This document shows, in pieces, positions 24,154-32,620 of a DNA stretch of 64,000 nucleotides; positions within the stretch are counted from its first letter, which is position 1; the number at the start of each line of letters is the position of its first letter. The translations under genes and the position numbers were made by a program. Source of the stretch: Weeksellaceae bacterium (GTDB lineage: Bacteria; Bacteroidota; Bacteroidia; Flavobacteriales; Weeksellaceae); assembly GCA_019459455.1 (NCBI GenBank), contig JAIBEX010000020.1, positions 124,001-188,000 on the forward strand. Direction: 5' to 3'. A model generated the notes under the pieces. The model did no database searches. It saw nothing but the letters and a program-made list of their open reading frames with translations, and was not told the DNA's origin.

Positions 24154-25104
24154 TTATGCAATTATGCTTTTATCGATTACCTGATTATGCCAGGTAATAT
24201 TCTGAATATCTTTGTTCTTATTGAAATAAAAATCAATCCTTCCCAGCAGCAGCCCTGCCCAGCCCACCTGATTCACCAGGACGTTTTTGCCGGCTTTGTT
24301 CAGCATGGTTTGTGGTTCTTTAAGGAAAGTGTGGGTGTGACCGCCCAAAATAAGGTCAATATCTTGTGTATTTGCAGCAAGGATCTTATCGGAGACTTTC
24401 TTCGGTTCACCGCGGTAGTCAAATCCGATGTGGGAAAGACAGATCACCAGGTCACATTTCTTTTCGTGTCTTAAAAACCGGGAGTACTCCTGTGCGGTTT
24501 CAATGGCATTGAGATGTACGGTTTCCGCGTACTGCTTTTTCCCGACAAGACCTTCCAGTTCGATACCCACCCCAAAAATTCCAACGCGGATCCCGTTTTT
24601 CCTGAATATTTTATAAGGTTCTGTTAAACCGTTCAGAATTGTATTCTTAAAGTCGTAATTGGAGCATATGAATGGGAATTTCGCATTCGGAAGCACTTTT
24701 TTGAACCCTTCAAGTCCGTTGTCGAAATCATGGTTTCCCATGGTGGATGCATCATACGCCATCATCGACATCAGTTTGAATTCCAGTTCCCCACCAAAGA
24801 AGTTAAAGTAGGGCGTTCCCTGAAAGGTGTCTCCCGAATCCAGCAGAAGTACATTCTGCTCTTCAGAGCGGATCTTTTGGATGAGAGCCGCACGGCGTGC
24901 AAACCCACCCTGACTTGGGTTTCTGGAATAAGACGCTTCAAAAGGTTCTATGCGGCTGTGCTGGTCGTTGGTATGAAGGATGGTGAGCTTGAGATCCGTT
25001 TTTGGCGCAGAAAGAATCTGATTGCCCCCGAAAAGCATATTCGGAGCAAGCGTGAGTGCCAAAGTACCGCCGCCCAGCGTTTTTATAAATTGATTTCTAT
25101 TCAT
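24154..25104 (-). CDS. 5'-nucleotidase-type metallophosphoesterase (catalytic half)
   Basis: The 316-residue protein is the catalytic domain of a UshA-like 5'-nucleotidase. Metal-binding motifs are all present: TNDQHS (45-50), LDSGDTF (88-94), GNHDFDNG (123-130), SHIG (224-227) and GGHTHT (254-259). The N-terminus resembles a signal (ALTLAPNMLFGG) but has only a weak twin-Arg-like look. It lacks the C-terminal substrate-binding domain, which is encoded by the gene just upstream (25097-25867) with an eight-base overlap. The two products presumably assemble to dephosphorylate nucleotides or related esters in the periplasm. Confidence 0.93.
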   Translation of the reverse strand: MNRNQFIKTLGGGTLALTLAPNMLFGGNQILSAPKTDLKLTILHTNDQHSRIEPFEASYSRNPSQGGFARRAALIQKIRSEEQNVLLLDSGDTFQGTPYFNFFGGELEFKLMSMMAYDASTMGNHDFDNGLEGFKKVLPNAKFPFICSNYDFKNTILNGLTEPYKIFRKNGIRVGIFGVGIELEGLVGKKQYAETVHLNAIETAQEYSRFLRHEKKCDLVICLSHIGFDYRGEPKKVSDKILAANTQDIDLILGGHTHTFLKEPQTMLNKAGKNVLVNQVGWAGLLLGRIDFYFNKNKDIQNITWHNQVIDKSIIA

Positions 25105-25867
25105 TATTCGTCCTGTTGGGTTTGTTTTTGAAGATGAGCCGCAAATCGCTCGGGGCTTTCACTTCGGGATTGGCTTTGAACTTGTCCATGAAAAGGTCAC
25201 GCATTTTAATCCCTGTATTGATGACCTGTCCGTCTGTAAAAAAACTCATGTTATCGCCACCTGCTGCCAGATAATCGGAGGTTGCGATATAATAGGTCTG
25301 ATTCCTGTTCACGGGGTTTCCGGCTATTAGATAGCGTACTGGCTTTCCTGCATCCGTTTCAATCACCAGTCTGGAAACGGGGTTGTTTTTTTGGCTGGAA
25401 AGATAATAATCAAACAGCGCGGCAACCTGCTCGCCGGTCATTTTTACAATGACCACTTCATTCTCAAAAGGCATCACTTCATAAATATGCCTGGACAAAA
25501 TCGCCCCCTTACCTATGGAAGTACGGATGCCGCCGATGTTGATCACCGCTGCATCTACTGCCGGGATTCCGTTCTTTTTCGCCCACTCATCAGCGCCTTC
25601 AAAGGTGAAATCAGCAAGCAGGTTCCCCAGGTTGCTGTTGTCACCTTGTTTGTTCAGATCCACTGCTGTATGGGATAGCCTGGTGTTCATTTTCCCTTCC
25701 AGTTCCTTTTTATAGGGAGCAATGACCTCCACAAGGTTTTGGTCTTCCGGCAGGTTTTCGCTTACAGAGATGTTTTTCTCTGGCTCAATACGGTTTAAAA
25801 CGACCGGAGTCCGGCAGGAAGTGAGTGCAAGTACCGCAATAACCGCACCCCAGTATTTTAAATTCAT
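25097..25867 (-). CDS. 5'-nucleotidase C-terminal domain lipoprotein
   Basis: The protein (256 residues from ATG 25867; a GTG at 25885 is possible) carries a lipoprotein signal with lipobox LTSC and then the 5'-nucleotidase C-terminal domain alone. Recognisable pieces are DNSNLGNLLADF, AVINIGGIRTSI, YEVMPFENEVVIVKMTG and YIATSDYLAAGGDNMSFF. This domain binds the nucleoside part of the substrate. The gene overlaps the metallophosphoesterase gene by eight bases, so one classical enzyme is split into an anchored binding half and a separate catalytic half. Confidence 0.93.
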   Translation of the reverse strand: MNLKYWGAVIAVLALTSCRTPVVLNRIEPEKNISVSENLPEDQNLVEVIAPYKKELEGKMNTRLSHTAVDLNKQGDNSNLGNLLADFTFEGADEWAKKNGIPAVDAAVINIGGIRTSIGKGAILSRHIYEVMPFENEVVIVKMTGEQVAALFDYYLSSQKNNPVSRLVIETDAGKPVRYLIAGNPVNRNQTYYIATSDYLAAGGDNMSFFTDGQVINTGIKMRDLFMDKFKANPEVKAPSDLRLIFKNKPNRTNNE

Positions 25868-25976
25868 TATTTTTTTAGATATCACCTACAAATATAAGAT
25901 TTGAAAGCAAATTTTCACTTTTTTTAACGAAAATAATTGCCGGAAAGGTGTAAATTTGAGACTTAAAATTTTTAGC

Positions 25977-26849
25977 ATGAGCAAACTAAAAGGAGTGGGT
26001 GTCGCTTTGGTGACGCCTTTCAATGAAGATTTATCGGTGGATTTTGATTCGCTTACAAAACTTATCAACTTCAATATTGATAATGGCACCAATTTTCTGG
26101 TGGTGTTGGGAACGACAGCGGAAGCTGCCACGCTCTCTGCAGAAGAAAAGCAGCGTGTTATTGCCCATGTGATAAAGGTGACTGATAAAAGGGTTCCCCT
26201 GGTGCTGGGAATTGGCGGAAACAATACGCTGGAGGTGAAAAAACAGATCGAAGAAGCAGATCTTTCGGCATTTGATGCGGTGCTTTCGGTTTCCCCTTAC
26301 TATAACCGGCCCAATCAGGAAGGCCTCTATCAGCACTTCAAAATGCTGGCAGAAACCGGTAAACAGATTATCATATACAATGTGCCGTCACGTACGGGTC
26401 AGAATATTGAAGCGTCCACCACTCTCAGGCTCGCAAATGAATTCCCTAATCTGTTCATGATCAAGGAAGCTGCACCCAACATTCTGCAGTATTTTGATAT
26501 CCTCAGGAAGAAACCTGATGGGTTTTCGTTGCTTTCCGGTGATGATGAATTTACCCTTCCGGTGACTTTAGCTGGTGGTGATGGTGTCATATCCGTGATT
26601 GGCCAGGCTTATCCGAAGGAATTTTCAACGATGGTACAGTTGGCAATGGACGGGAAGGTAAAGGAGGCATATGAAATCCATAATAACCTGGTAGAAATTA
26701 CAAGGCTGATTTTTGCTGAAGGGAATCCATGTGGAGTGAAGGCAGTTCTCGCTGAAATGGGAATCGTGAAGAATTACCTTCGTCTGCCGCTCATTCCGGC
26801 TTCGGAAGGCCTTCACCAGAGGATAAAGGCGGAAATGAAAAATATTTAG
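25977..26849 (+). CDS. dapA: 4-hydroxy-tetrahydrodipicolinate synthase
   Basis: From ATG 25977 the protein has 290 residues and matches DapA, which condenses pyruvate with aspartate semialdehyde in the lysine/diaminopimelate pathway. Key residues visible are T46-T47 (GTTAEAATLS), Y134 (IYNVPSRTG), R139 and the Schiff-base K163 (MIKEAAP), with SVSPYYNRP preceding. Length is normal. A TTG seven codons upstream is less likely. A -7-like TAAATTTG at 25951-25958 lies 18 bases before the ATG, and a terminator follows the stop. Confidence 0.96.
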   Translation: MSKLKGVGVALVTPFNEDLSVDFDSLTKLINFNIDNGTNFLVVLGTTAEAATLSAEEKQRVIAHVIKVTDKRVPLVLGIGGNNTLEVKKQIEEADLSAFDAVLSVSPYYNRPNQEGLYQHFKMLAETGKQIIIYNVPSRTGQNIEASTTLRLANEFPNLFMIKEAAPNILQYFDILRKKPDGFSLLSGDDEFTLPVTLAGGDGVISVIGQAYPKEFSTMVQLAMDGKVKEAYEIHNNLVEITRLIFAEGNPCGVKAVLAEMGIVKNYLRLPLIPASEGLHQRIKAEMKNI

Positions 26850-26855
26850 ATTATA

Positions 26856-26880
26856 AAATGGGCTCACGGGCCCATTTCTT
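26856..26880 (+). terminator. Terminator of dapA
   Basis: AAATGGGC (26856-26863) pairs with GCCCATTT (26870-26877) around a 6-base loop and is followed by CTTATT. Confidence 0.75.
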
Positions 26881-26906
26881 ATTAGAGAAACAAATTATTT
26901 ATCTTA

Positions 26907-27401
26907 ATGACAACAGTTCAGGCCACCGAAAAGGACATTCCGCTCATCAGGGAAATTGCAGCGCAGTCCTGGCGCGATAATTATGCTGGGATGCTATGTA
27001 AGGAGCAGATCGATTATATGCTCACAATGATGTATTCGGAAGAGGAACTGAGGCGGCATCTTAAAAATCCCAACTACCATTATTTCCTCATATTTGATTC
27101 AATCGCCAAACCGGTCGGAATCATGGGATTTGAACACCATGCCGAACCCGGATCTACAAAACTCCACCGAATCTACCTGCTGAAGGAAAGCAAGGGCAGG
27201 GGCCTTGGTAAAATGGCTCTGGATGTATTGAAAAACAGGGTTAGGGATGTAGGAGATACCAGAATCATCCTTAATGTAAACAGGAATAATCCCGCCATAA
27301 AGTTTTATTGCTCACAGGGTTTTCAAGTTTATGCTGAAGGTGTTTTCGACATCGGAAACGGATTCGTAATGGACGACTTTCTGATGGAATTTTTTGTTTA
27401 A
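26907..27401 (+). CDS. GNAT family N-acetyltransferase
   Basis: The 164-residue protein has the GNAT fold signature: an opening strand with the T-E-K-D-I pattern, WRDNYAGML, a central strand IMGFEHH, and the acetyl-CoA pyrophosphate loop SKGRGLGKMALD (residues about 94-105). A late FYCSQGFQVYAEG segment is typical of the family. The substrate is unknown; related proteins acetylate protein N-termini, amines or small drugs. It sits nine bases before the next gene and may be co-transcribed with it. Confidence 0.9.
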   Translation: MTTVQATEKDIPLIREIAAQSWRDNYAGMLCKEQIDYMLTMMYSEEELRRHLKNPNYHYFLIFDSIAKPVGIMGFEHHAEPGSTKLHRIYLLKESKGRGLGKMALDVLKNRVRDVGDTRIILNVNRNNPAIKFYCSQGFQVYAEGVFDIGNGFVMDDFLMEFFV

Positions 27402-27410
27402 ATTTAGTTG

Positions 27411-28091
27411 ATGAAAAAATTCGCTCTCCCCATAGCTTTCCTTTTTAGCTTCTTTGTTTCGGCGCAGGTACAGAAGGCAATCAGCGAGTCCGGAAAAGAG
27501 GTCGTCCTTTTTGATGATGGGACGTGGAGGTTTGCCCATGATTCTGACGCAAGGACCCTGGAAACCATCACCACCAACCCCAAACCCTTTTTGAAAAGTT
27601 TAGAATTGGTGATGCCTGTCCGCAGCACCAAGGTTAATATGGTGGTGTATTATGATCCGGCAAAATGGAAGGCGGCACCAAACCGGCTGCACAACATGGA
27701 GTATTTCTTTACCGGACAGGAAAATATGTTCGCCTCCCTTACCACCGAAAAAACACAGGTGCCGAATCTGAAGATTGTAAAGGATATCATCGTGGCCAAT
27801 GTGCAGCAGTCGGTGGATTATTTCCGGCTGAAGGAATCGGAATACAGAAAGGTAAATGGGAAAACGATGCTGTATATGCGGTATATAGCCAATTTAAGGG
27901 GTCTCGATTTTGAATATGCAGGCTATTATTACATCACGAAGATGGGTTTTGCAATGCTGGTGGGCTACAGTATGCAGAATGATTTTGAACGTAATTTACC
28001 TGAACTTCAAAAATTCCTGAACGGTTTTGTAGAGGTGGATGCTCCGGCAGAGCCGCTACAACCGCCGCCACCGCCACAGTTGAAACCTTGA
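27411..28091 (+). CDS. Secreted hypothetical protein with proline-rich tail
   Basis: From ATG 27411 the protein has 226 residues. It starts with a signal peptide (KKFALPIAFLFSFFVSAQ) and a short KEVVLFDDGTWRF segment, a motif often seen at the start of Bacteroidota secreted proteins. A domain of about 150 residues follows, with VNMVVYYDPAKWKA, YFFTGQENMFASL and YYYITKMGFAMLVGYS. The pattern resembles proteins that bind or process a lipid or nucleotide, but no motif fixes this. The last 15 residues are Pro/Gln-rich (PPPPPQL). It is not recognised and starts nine bases after the GNAT gene. Confidence 0.75.
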   Translation: MKKFALPIAFLFSFFVSAQVQKAISESGKEVVLFDDGTWRFAHDSDARTLETITTNPKPFLKSLELVMPVRSTKVNMVVYYDPAKWKAAPNRLHNMEYFFTGQENMFASLTTEKTQVPNLKIVKDIIVANVQQSVDYFRLKESEYRKVNGKTMLYMRYIANLRGLDFEYAGYYYITKMGFAMLVGYSMQNDFERNLPELQKFLNGFVEVDAPAEPLQPPPPPQLKP

Positions 28092-28202
28092 TTTGTTTAT
28101 TTCCTAAAAGACAATGAAATTCTGTAAAAAAGGTTCGGCACACTTTGTGCAACTTTGAAAGGCAGTTCAATTTTCAGGGCGGTTAACCAAAAGTAGTTTT
28201 AT

Positions 28203-28463
28203 ATGAAAAGGCTGGATTTTTTTGAAGATTATTTCGTGAGCCTCTATAAGAAGTTTGGGATATCAAAACTTACTTATGACAAGCATTTGCTCCATCTGGA
28301 CGATAAGGATATGCATAAAATGGTTTTTTCGTCTGATGATTTCGATAAAGATTATGAGCGGCTCCAGGACCGCTGCAAAAAAGTGTACCGCATCCTCAAA
28401 AGAGGTTATCTGATCAGGGTGAGACAGGACTTCAGCAACAATTATTATGTCACGATAGACTGA
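28203..28463 (+). CDS. Small hypothetical protein
   Basis: The 86-residue protein is soluble and highly charged with many Lys, Asp and Tyr. It begins MKRLDFFEDYFVSLYKKFG and ends RQDFSNNYYVTID. Two helices (about 1-19 and 48-68) around a charged middle (HLDDKDMHKM) are likely. No signal peptide, membrane segment or known motif is visible. It lies between the secreted protein gene and a 9-bp inverted repeat, after which the AraC-type regulator gene starts. The family is not recognised. Confidence 0.55.
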   Translation: MKRLDFFEDYFVSLYKKFGISKLTYDKHLLHLDDKDMHKMVFSSDDFDKDYERLQDRCKKVYRILKRGYLIRVRQDFSNNYYVTID

Positions 28464-28495
28464 CCATCCTCCAGGAGTTTATTGTTAATGAAATT

Positions 28496-28528
28496 AAATT
28501 TCCCACGGGCTATGCTTGCGGGAAATTT
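28496..28528. repeat. 9-bp inverted repeat upstream of the AraC-type gene
   Basis: AAATTTCCC (28496-28504) is the exact reverse complement of GGGAAATTT (28520-28528), with a 15-base loop. There is no T run after it, so a regulatory site or a weak terminator of the 28203-28463 gene are both possible. Confidence 0.5.
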
Positions 28529-28622
28529 CGCGTTAGTGCTTACATTTTGTCAAAAGGCCAAACATAATTTATAACCTATATTTTATTATCTTTACCAGTT
28601 AAATATGACAAGTTTTTACTAA

Positions 28623-29180
28623 ATGAAAATTTACCTTAAATTTGATTTCAACGCAATCTGTAAAACGGTACTGGACCAAAAACTAAATGAGAAAGGTTTA
28701 AAATACCGCATTGTGAGCTTTGGGGAGGTGGAATTCCTGGAGCAGGTGCCCAAGGAGGAAATGAAACAACTCAGCGAGTCGCTGCGGGGGTATGGTATAG
28801 AAATCATTGAAAATCAGAAATCAGCATTGGTTCAAAAGATTAAGGATGTCATATTTGATATGGTATTCTCAGAAAAAGATGTTCACGTGAAAGCCTCCGT
28901 TTATCTGGCGGAGAAGTTGAATCACAGTTACGGATACCTGTCTAACCTCTTTTCGGAAGTCACCTATACTTCCATTGAGAACTTCATCATTCTTCAGAAG
29001 ATTGATTACGCAAAGCAACTGATTGTAAACGATAAACTTACCTTGACAGAAATCGCGTACAGGCTGAACTATTCCAGCGTTGCACACCTCAGTACCCAGT
29101 TTAAAAATACCACCGGGATCACCCCTTCGCAGTTTCAGAAGATCATTACGAAGAGAAGGGAAATCGCCAACATGAAATAA
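28623..29180 (+). CDS. AraC-type HTH regulator with short N-terminal domain
   Basis: The 185-residue protein carries a C-terminal AraC DNA-binding region (about 85-180) with two helix-turn-helix motifs. The second one is clear as LTLTEIAYRLNYSSVAHLSTQFKN (written here in part; LTEIAYRL and HLSTQF), followed by TGITPSQFQK. The N-terminal 80 residues are short, with FDFNAICKTV and LKYRIVSFGEVEF, and do not form the usual cupin-like sensor. It is followed by a response regulator gene (18 bases) and a CHASE3 histidine kinase gene, so it may be the transcriptional output of that signalling set. Confidence 0.88.
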   Translation: MKIYLKFDFNAICKTVLDQKLNEKGLKYRIVSFGEVEFLEQVPKEEMKQLSESLRGYGIEIIENQKSALVQKIKDVIFDMVFSEKDVHVKASVYLAEKLNHSYGYLSNLFSEVTYTSIENFIILQKIDYAKQLIVNDKLTLTEIAYRLNYSSVAHLSTQFKNTTGITPSQFQKIITKRREIANMK

Positions 29181-29198
29181 ACACCCAACACATACACA

Positions 29199-29645
29199 AT
29201 GGTAAAAGAATACATGCACATTATACTTGCAGATGATGATGAAGACGACAGACTTTTCTTCACTGATGCTTTTGATGAACTCAAGATCCATACAAAAGTA
29301 AATACCTATAACGACGGGGCCGCACTGATGGAATACCTGAACAGCGAGGATGCCATACTGCCGGAAATATTATTTCTGGACCTAAATATGCCGAAGAAGA
29401 ACGGGATCGAGTGTCTGCATGAAATAAAAAGCAACCCCAAACTGGCCAATATTGCAATCGCAATTTACTCCACCTCGTCTTCCGAGGAACATATTGAGGA
29501 AACCTTTGTGAACGGTGCTAATATCTACATCAAAAAACCAAGTGATTTCGGAACCCTTAAAAAAGTCCTTTCGGATGTGGTAACCATTAACTGGCAATAC
29601 CAAACTTCCGGTCTTAACAAAGACAATTTCCTGCTTAGAATGTAA
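29199..29645 (+). CDS. Single-domain response regulator (CheY-like)
   Basis: The 148-residue protein is a stand-alone receiver domain. Acidic pocket residues are D12-D14 (ADDDEDD), the phospho-acceptor is D61 (FLDLNMPKKNG), and the conserved Lys is K112 (YIKKPSDF). It lacks any output domain. The opening ILADDDEDDRLFF and the LNMPKKNG loop resemble the Rcp1-like receivers that pair with phytochrome-like and other PAS kinases. The kinase gene begins two bases after its stop, and the AraC-type gene ends 18 bases before its start. Confidence 0.93.
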   Translation: MVKEYMHIILADDDEDDRLFFTDAFDELKIHTKVNTYNDGAALMEYLNSEDAILPEILFLDLNMPKKNGIECLHEIKSNPKLANIAIAIYSTSSSEEHIEETFVNGANIYIKKPSDFGTLKKVLSDVVTINWQYQTSGLNKDNFLLRM

Positions 29646-29647
29646 GA

Positions 29648-31858
29648 ATGAAAAAATTCTTCTTTGACAGATCTTCCTTTCTCTTTACTGTAATATTTGT
29701 AGTGACTACGGCTCTCATGTTTTTCCTGATGGCCATAACCTACAAACATTTGGAACGACAGTCCGAAAATTCTGACTGGATGACGGACTCCTATGAGGTA
29801 TCGGTAAAACTGGAAAGGGTGTACTCCAATCTGAAGGATATTGAAACGGAGAGAAGAAATTATATTCTTACCGAAGAGGAAGTCTCCCGCGTTCGCATTG
29901 ACAGGAAAATGACTGAAATCAACAGTCTGATGGAGGAACTTAAACTTCTTTTTGATGATAACCCTGTACAGAAGGAAAATCTGGAAGCCCTTTACATGAT
30001 GATTCAGTACAAGTACAGTATTGTGAACCAGAGTTTCTCATCACAGCTGTCCTACGAGGAAATGGCAACCCTAAAAGAATCCCTTATGGCAGGGCATAGG
30101 GTTATGGAGAATATCCACGATAAACTCGAGGAAATGCTGTACGACGAAAAGTTGCTTTTGGAAAAGCGAAAAGCCGCTTTTCTTTTCAGCCAGCAGTCTA
30201 CCCCTTTTTACCTGTTCATCATTTCCCTTTTTGCCCTCGGACTGCTTATCTTTATCTTTTACAGGATCAATAAGGATGTTAAAAATCAGCGTAAAGTAAA
30301 TTATGATTTAAAAGTGGCCCTGGATACTGCACAACTCGCCGAAAAGGTCGGAGGATACGGCATCTGGATTTTGGACTTCAATACAAACAAATACTATTAT
30401 TCTGATAATCAATATGGTCTATTGGGTTACGAGGCACAGGCCTTTGAGGTAAACTATGACAGTTTTGTGAAGAATGTTCACCCGGACGATCTTGAATTCG
30501 TGAAGGGGAAATATGCAGAGATGATTCAATATGGCAATCTGGCCCCCTTCCGTTACCGGATTATCAGGAATAATGGCACAGTGCGATATTTTCATGTGGT
30601 AGGGAAGACGGTAATTTCTCCCAGTGATGATAAGATCCTACTGGGGATTACCATTGATATTTCCAGCGAGATTGAAAATCAACTGAAATTGGAAAATGTA
30701 AACGCTATTCTCACAGAAAAAAACATCAATCTGAATGTTGCAAACAAAACGTTTGAAGAGGCCGAAAAGATTGGATTTTTTGGCACCCTGCAATGGATTT
30801 TACACGAAAACAAGTTTATTTTTTCAGATAACCTGGTCAGACTTTTTGGTTTTGAATCCGAAAACTTCGATCATCATCCCCGGTCTTTTCAAGAAACAGT
30901 GCATCCGCAGGATTTAAAGATATTGGAGGATAAAATATCCGCCATCACTGAACTCCGGGATATCCCGCCTTTTACCTTCCGGATTTTCAGAAATACCGAC
31001 AAGCAGTTGCTTTATATCGATGTTAACTGCAAAATAATTCGCGATAACGAGGTAGGTGATTACTTTCTGTTCATTCTTCAGGATGCAACAGAGGAGGTAC
31101 TTTCCAAAAATGATATAGAGGAAAAAAACCGCATCCTGGAAGCCAAAAACAGTGAACTGCAGGCGTTTAATTATTTTGCAAGTCATGATTTGCAGGAACC
31201 TTTAAGAAAGATACAGACCTTTATTTCAAGGCTTAACGACAAGGAGTATGACAACCTTTCAGACGCAGGTAAGCAATACCTGGAAAGAATCCAGTTTTCA
31301 TCCGGCCGTATGCGGCTTCTCATAAAAGATTTGCTGCAGTTTTCCCGAACGACCAGTGCCGAACAGGTGTTTGAAACCACGGATTTGAACCAGTTGATGT
31401 ACAATGCACTTGAAGAACTTCATCATCCAATTGAAGAGAAAAAAGCCGTTGTTAAAACGGAAACGCTTCCGGTGCTGAAGGTGGTTCCGTTTCAAATACA
31501 GCAGCTGTTTATCAACCTGATCAGCAATTCGCTTAAATATTCCCGCGAACACGTGTATCCCATCATCACCATTAGCGTTTCCAAAGTACTGTCGGATGAT
31601 GAACCTCTAATCGCGCACCGACCTGGTGTTTATTTCCACCGACTGATCTTTCAGGATAACGGGATAGGTTTTGAGCAGCAGTATGCCGAGAAGATTTTTA
31701 CCCTCTTCAGCAGACTCCATGGCAAACTGGAGTATGAAGGTACAGGCATCGGACTGGCCATCTGCAAAAAAATCGTGGAGAACCACCACGGATTCATCTT
31801 CGCTGAGGGGACACCTGACGTTGGTTCAACCTTTACGGTGTACATTCCCGAGCAGTAA
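29648..31858 (+). CDS. CHASE3/PAS sensor histidine kinase
   Basis: The 736-residue membrane kinase has TM1 (about 11-32), an extracytoplasmic CHASE3-like helical domain (about 38-180, with LERVYSNLKDIETERRNYIL), TM2 (about 187-206), and two PAS/PAC domains (about 225-340 and 365-485). These are followed by HisKA with H513 in ASHDLQEPLRKI and a HATPase with FINLISNSLKYS, FQDNGIGF and GTGIGLAICKKI. The DLQEPLR H-box is typical of phytochrome-like kinases, but no bilin-binding GAF domain is present. It starts two bases after the receiver gene. The signal is unknown. Confidence 0.94.
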   Translation: MKKFFFDRSSFLFTVIFVVTTALMFFLMAITYKHLERQSENSDWMTDSYEVSVKLERVYSNLKDIETERRNYILTEEEVSRVRIDRKMTEINSLMEELKLLFDDNPVQKENLEALYMMIQYKYSIVNQSFSSQLSYEEMATLKESLMAGHRVMENIHDKLEEMLYDEKLLLEKRKAAFLFSQQSTPFYLFIISLFALGLLIFIFYRINKDVKNQRKVNYDLKVALDTAQLAEKVGGYGIWILDFNTNKYYYSDNQYGLLGYEAQAFEVNYDSFVKNVHPDDLEFVKGKYAEMIQYGNLAPFRYRIIRNNGTVRYFHVVGKTVISPSDDKILLGITIDISSEIENQLKLENVNAILTEKNINLNVANKTFEEAEKIGFFGTLQWILHENKFIFSDNLVRLFGFESENFDHHPRSFQETVHPQDLKILEDKISAITELRDIPPFTFRIFRNTDKQLLYIDVNCKIIRDNEVGDYFLFILQDATEEVLSKNDIEEKNRILEAKNSELQAFNYFASHDLQEPLRKIQTFISRLNDKEYDNLSDAGKQYLERIQFSSGRMRLLIKDLLQFSRTTSAEQVFETTDLNQLMYNALEELHHPIEEKKAVVKTETLPVLKVVPFQIQQLFINLISNSLKYSREHVYPIITISVSKVLSDDEPLIAHRPGVYFHRLIFQDNGIGFEQQYAEKIFTLFSRLHGKLEYEGTGIGLAICKKIVENHHGFIFAEGTPDVGSTFTVYIPEQ

Positions 31859-32129
31859 TTGGCAGTTCTGCATAGTACAATTCTGAAATATTTCGGAAAA
31901 ATGTTATAAAAGTTCATACTGCAATTCCATCATCTTTGTATTGGTATTAAGACTTCATCAGGAGTCTGTATAATTAATTTAGCATTGAACTTTAATTTTA
32001 CACCGCTGCAAAAGTATCAATGTGTATTTGCAAAATTTTCAATCTTAAAACTGTGTAAACATACAATCTAATCTTATAAGACACCTACATCAGCAAACCT
32101 GGATATTTGCAATGGACAAGATACTTAAC

Positions 32130-32285
32130 ATGAAAGATAATATTCTGTATATTATGGCGGCGGTTTTATTTTTCGGCTGGATGATTGGTTATATGCTCTT
32201 CGATATTGGAGGTATATTTCACCTTACCTTCCTTTTTGCCGTACTGGTAATACTACTGAAACTAATTAAAGACTACACACGATAA
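32130..32285 (+). CDS. Small lmo0937-family membrane protein
   Basis: This 51-residue protein consists almost entirely of two hydrophobic helices: ILYIMAAVLFFGWMIGYML, then a short DIGGIFH turn, then LTFLFAVLVILLKLI, ending KDYTR. This matches the lmo0937/DUF5670 family of tiny stress-related membrane proteins (helix, F-x-x-GGIIH turn, helix, basic end). A Met six codons upstream (32112) is an alternative start. It lies 42 bases before another tiny membrane protein gene and may be co-transcribed with it. Confidence 0.8.
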   Translation: MKDNILYIMAAVLFFGWMIGYMLFDIGGIFHLTFLFAVLVILLKLIKDYTR

Positions 32286-32327
32286 TCAATTATATAACAT
32301 TAAAAAAAATCACTAAACTTTACAATT

Positions 32328-32564
32328 ATGACACGATTTAATTTTCTTTCAAGAGCACAGTTCTTCGTTTATTCACTGTTTTTGTCTGCACTGGCTTATG
32401 CGCAGGATGCGAAGCCGGATCTGGATGTAGATGTGGATGTGGACAAAACTGGTGATGCAATGGGCGGTGACTGGATGTCAAGTCCCTTAGTTTGGGTTAT
32501 CGGAGCTTTAGTTCTGATTGTAATTATTGCACTGGTTGCAAGAGGAGGAGGAAACAACAAATAA
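32328..32564 (+). CDS. Small membrane protein with acidic repeat
   Basis: The 78-residue protein has a signal-like N-terminus (FFVYSLFLSALAYAQ) and an acidic stretch with DLDVDVDVDK (residues about 31-40). A Gly/Asp linker leads to one membrane helix (PLVWVIGALVLIVIIALVA), and the tail is Arg-Gly-rich (RGGGNNK). The acidic repeat could bind calcium or another cation in the periplasm, but this is only a suggestion. It follows the lmo0937-like gene and ends before a strong terminator. The family is not recognised. Confidence 0.65.
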   Translation: MTRFNFLSRAQFFVYSLFLSALAYAQDAKPDLDVDVDVDKTGDAMGGDWMSSPLVWVIGALVLIVIIALVARGGGNNK

Positions 32565-32594
32565 AAAATTTAAACTTCATGCTTAATGAGTTAA

Positions 32595-32620
32595 AGCCGC
32601 AGATTCTGCGGCTTTTTTTA
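32595..32620 (+). terminator. Terminator after the small membrane protein genes
   Basis: AGCCGCAG (32595-32602) pairs with CTGCGGCT (32606-32613) and is followed by a run of T. It reaches the last bases of the convergent recG gene. Confidence 0.85.
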
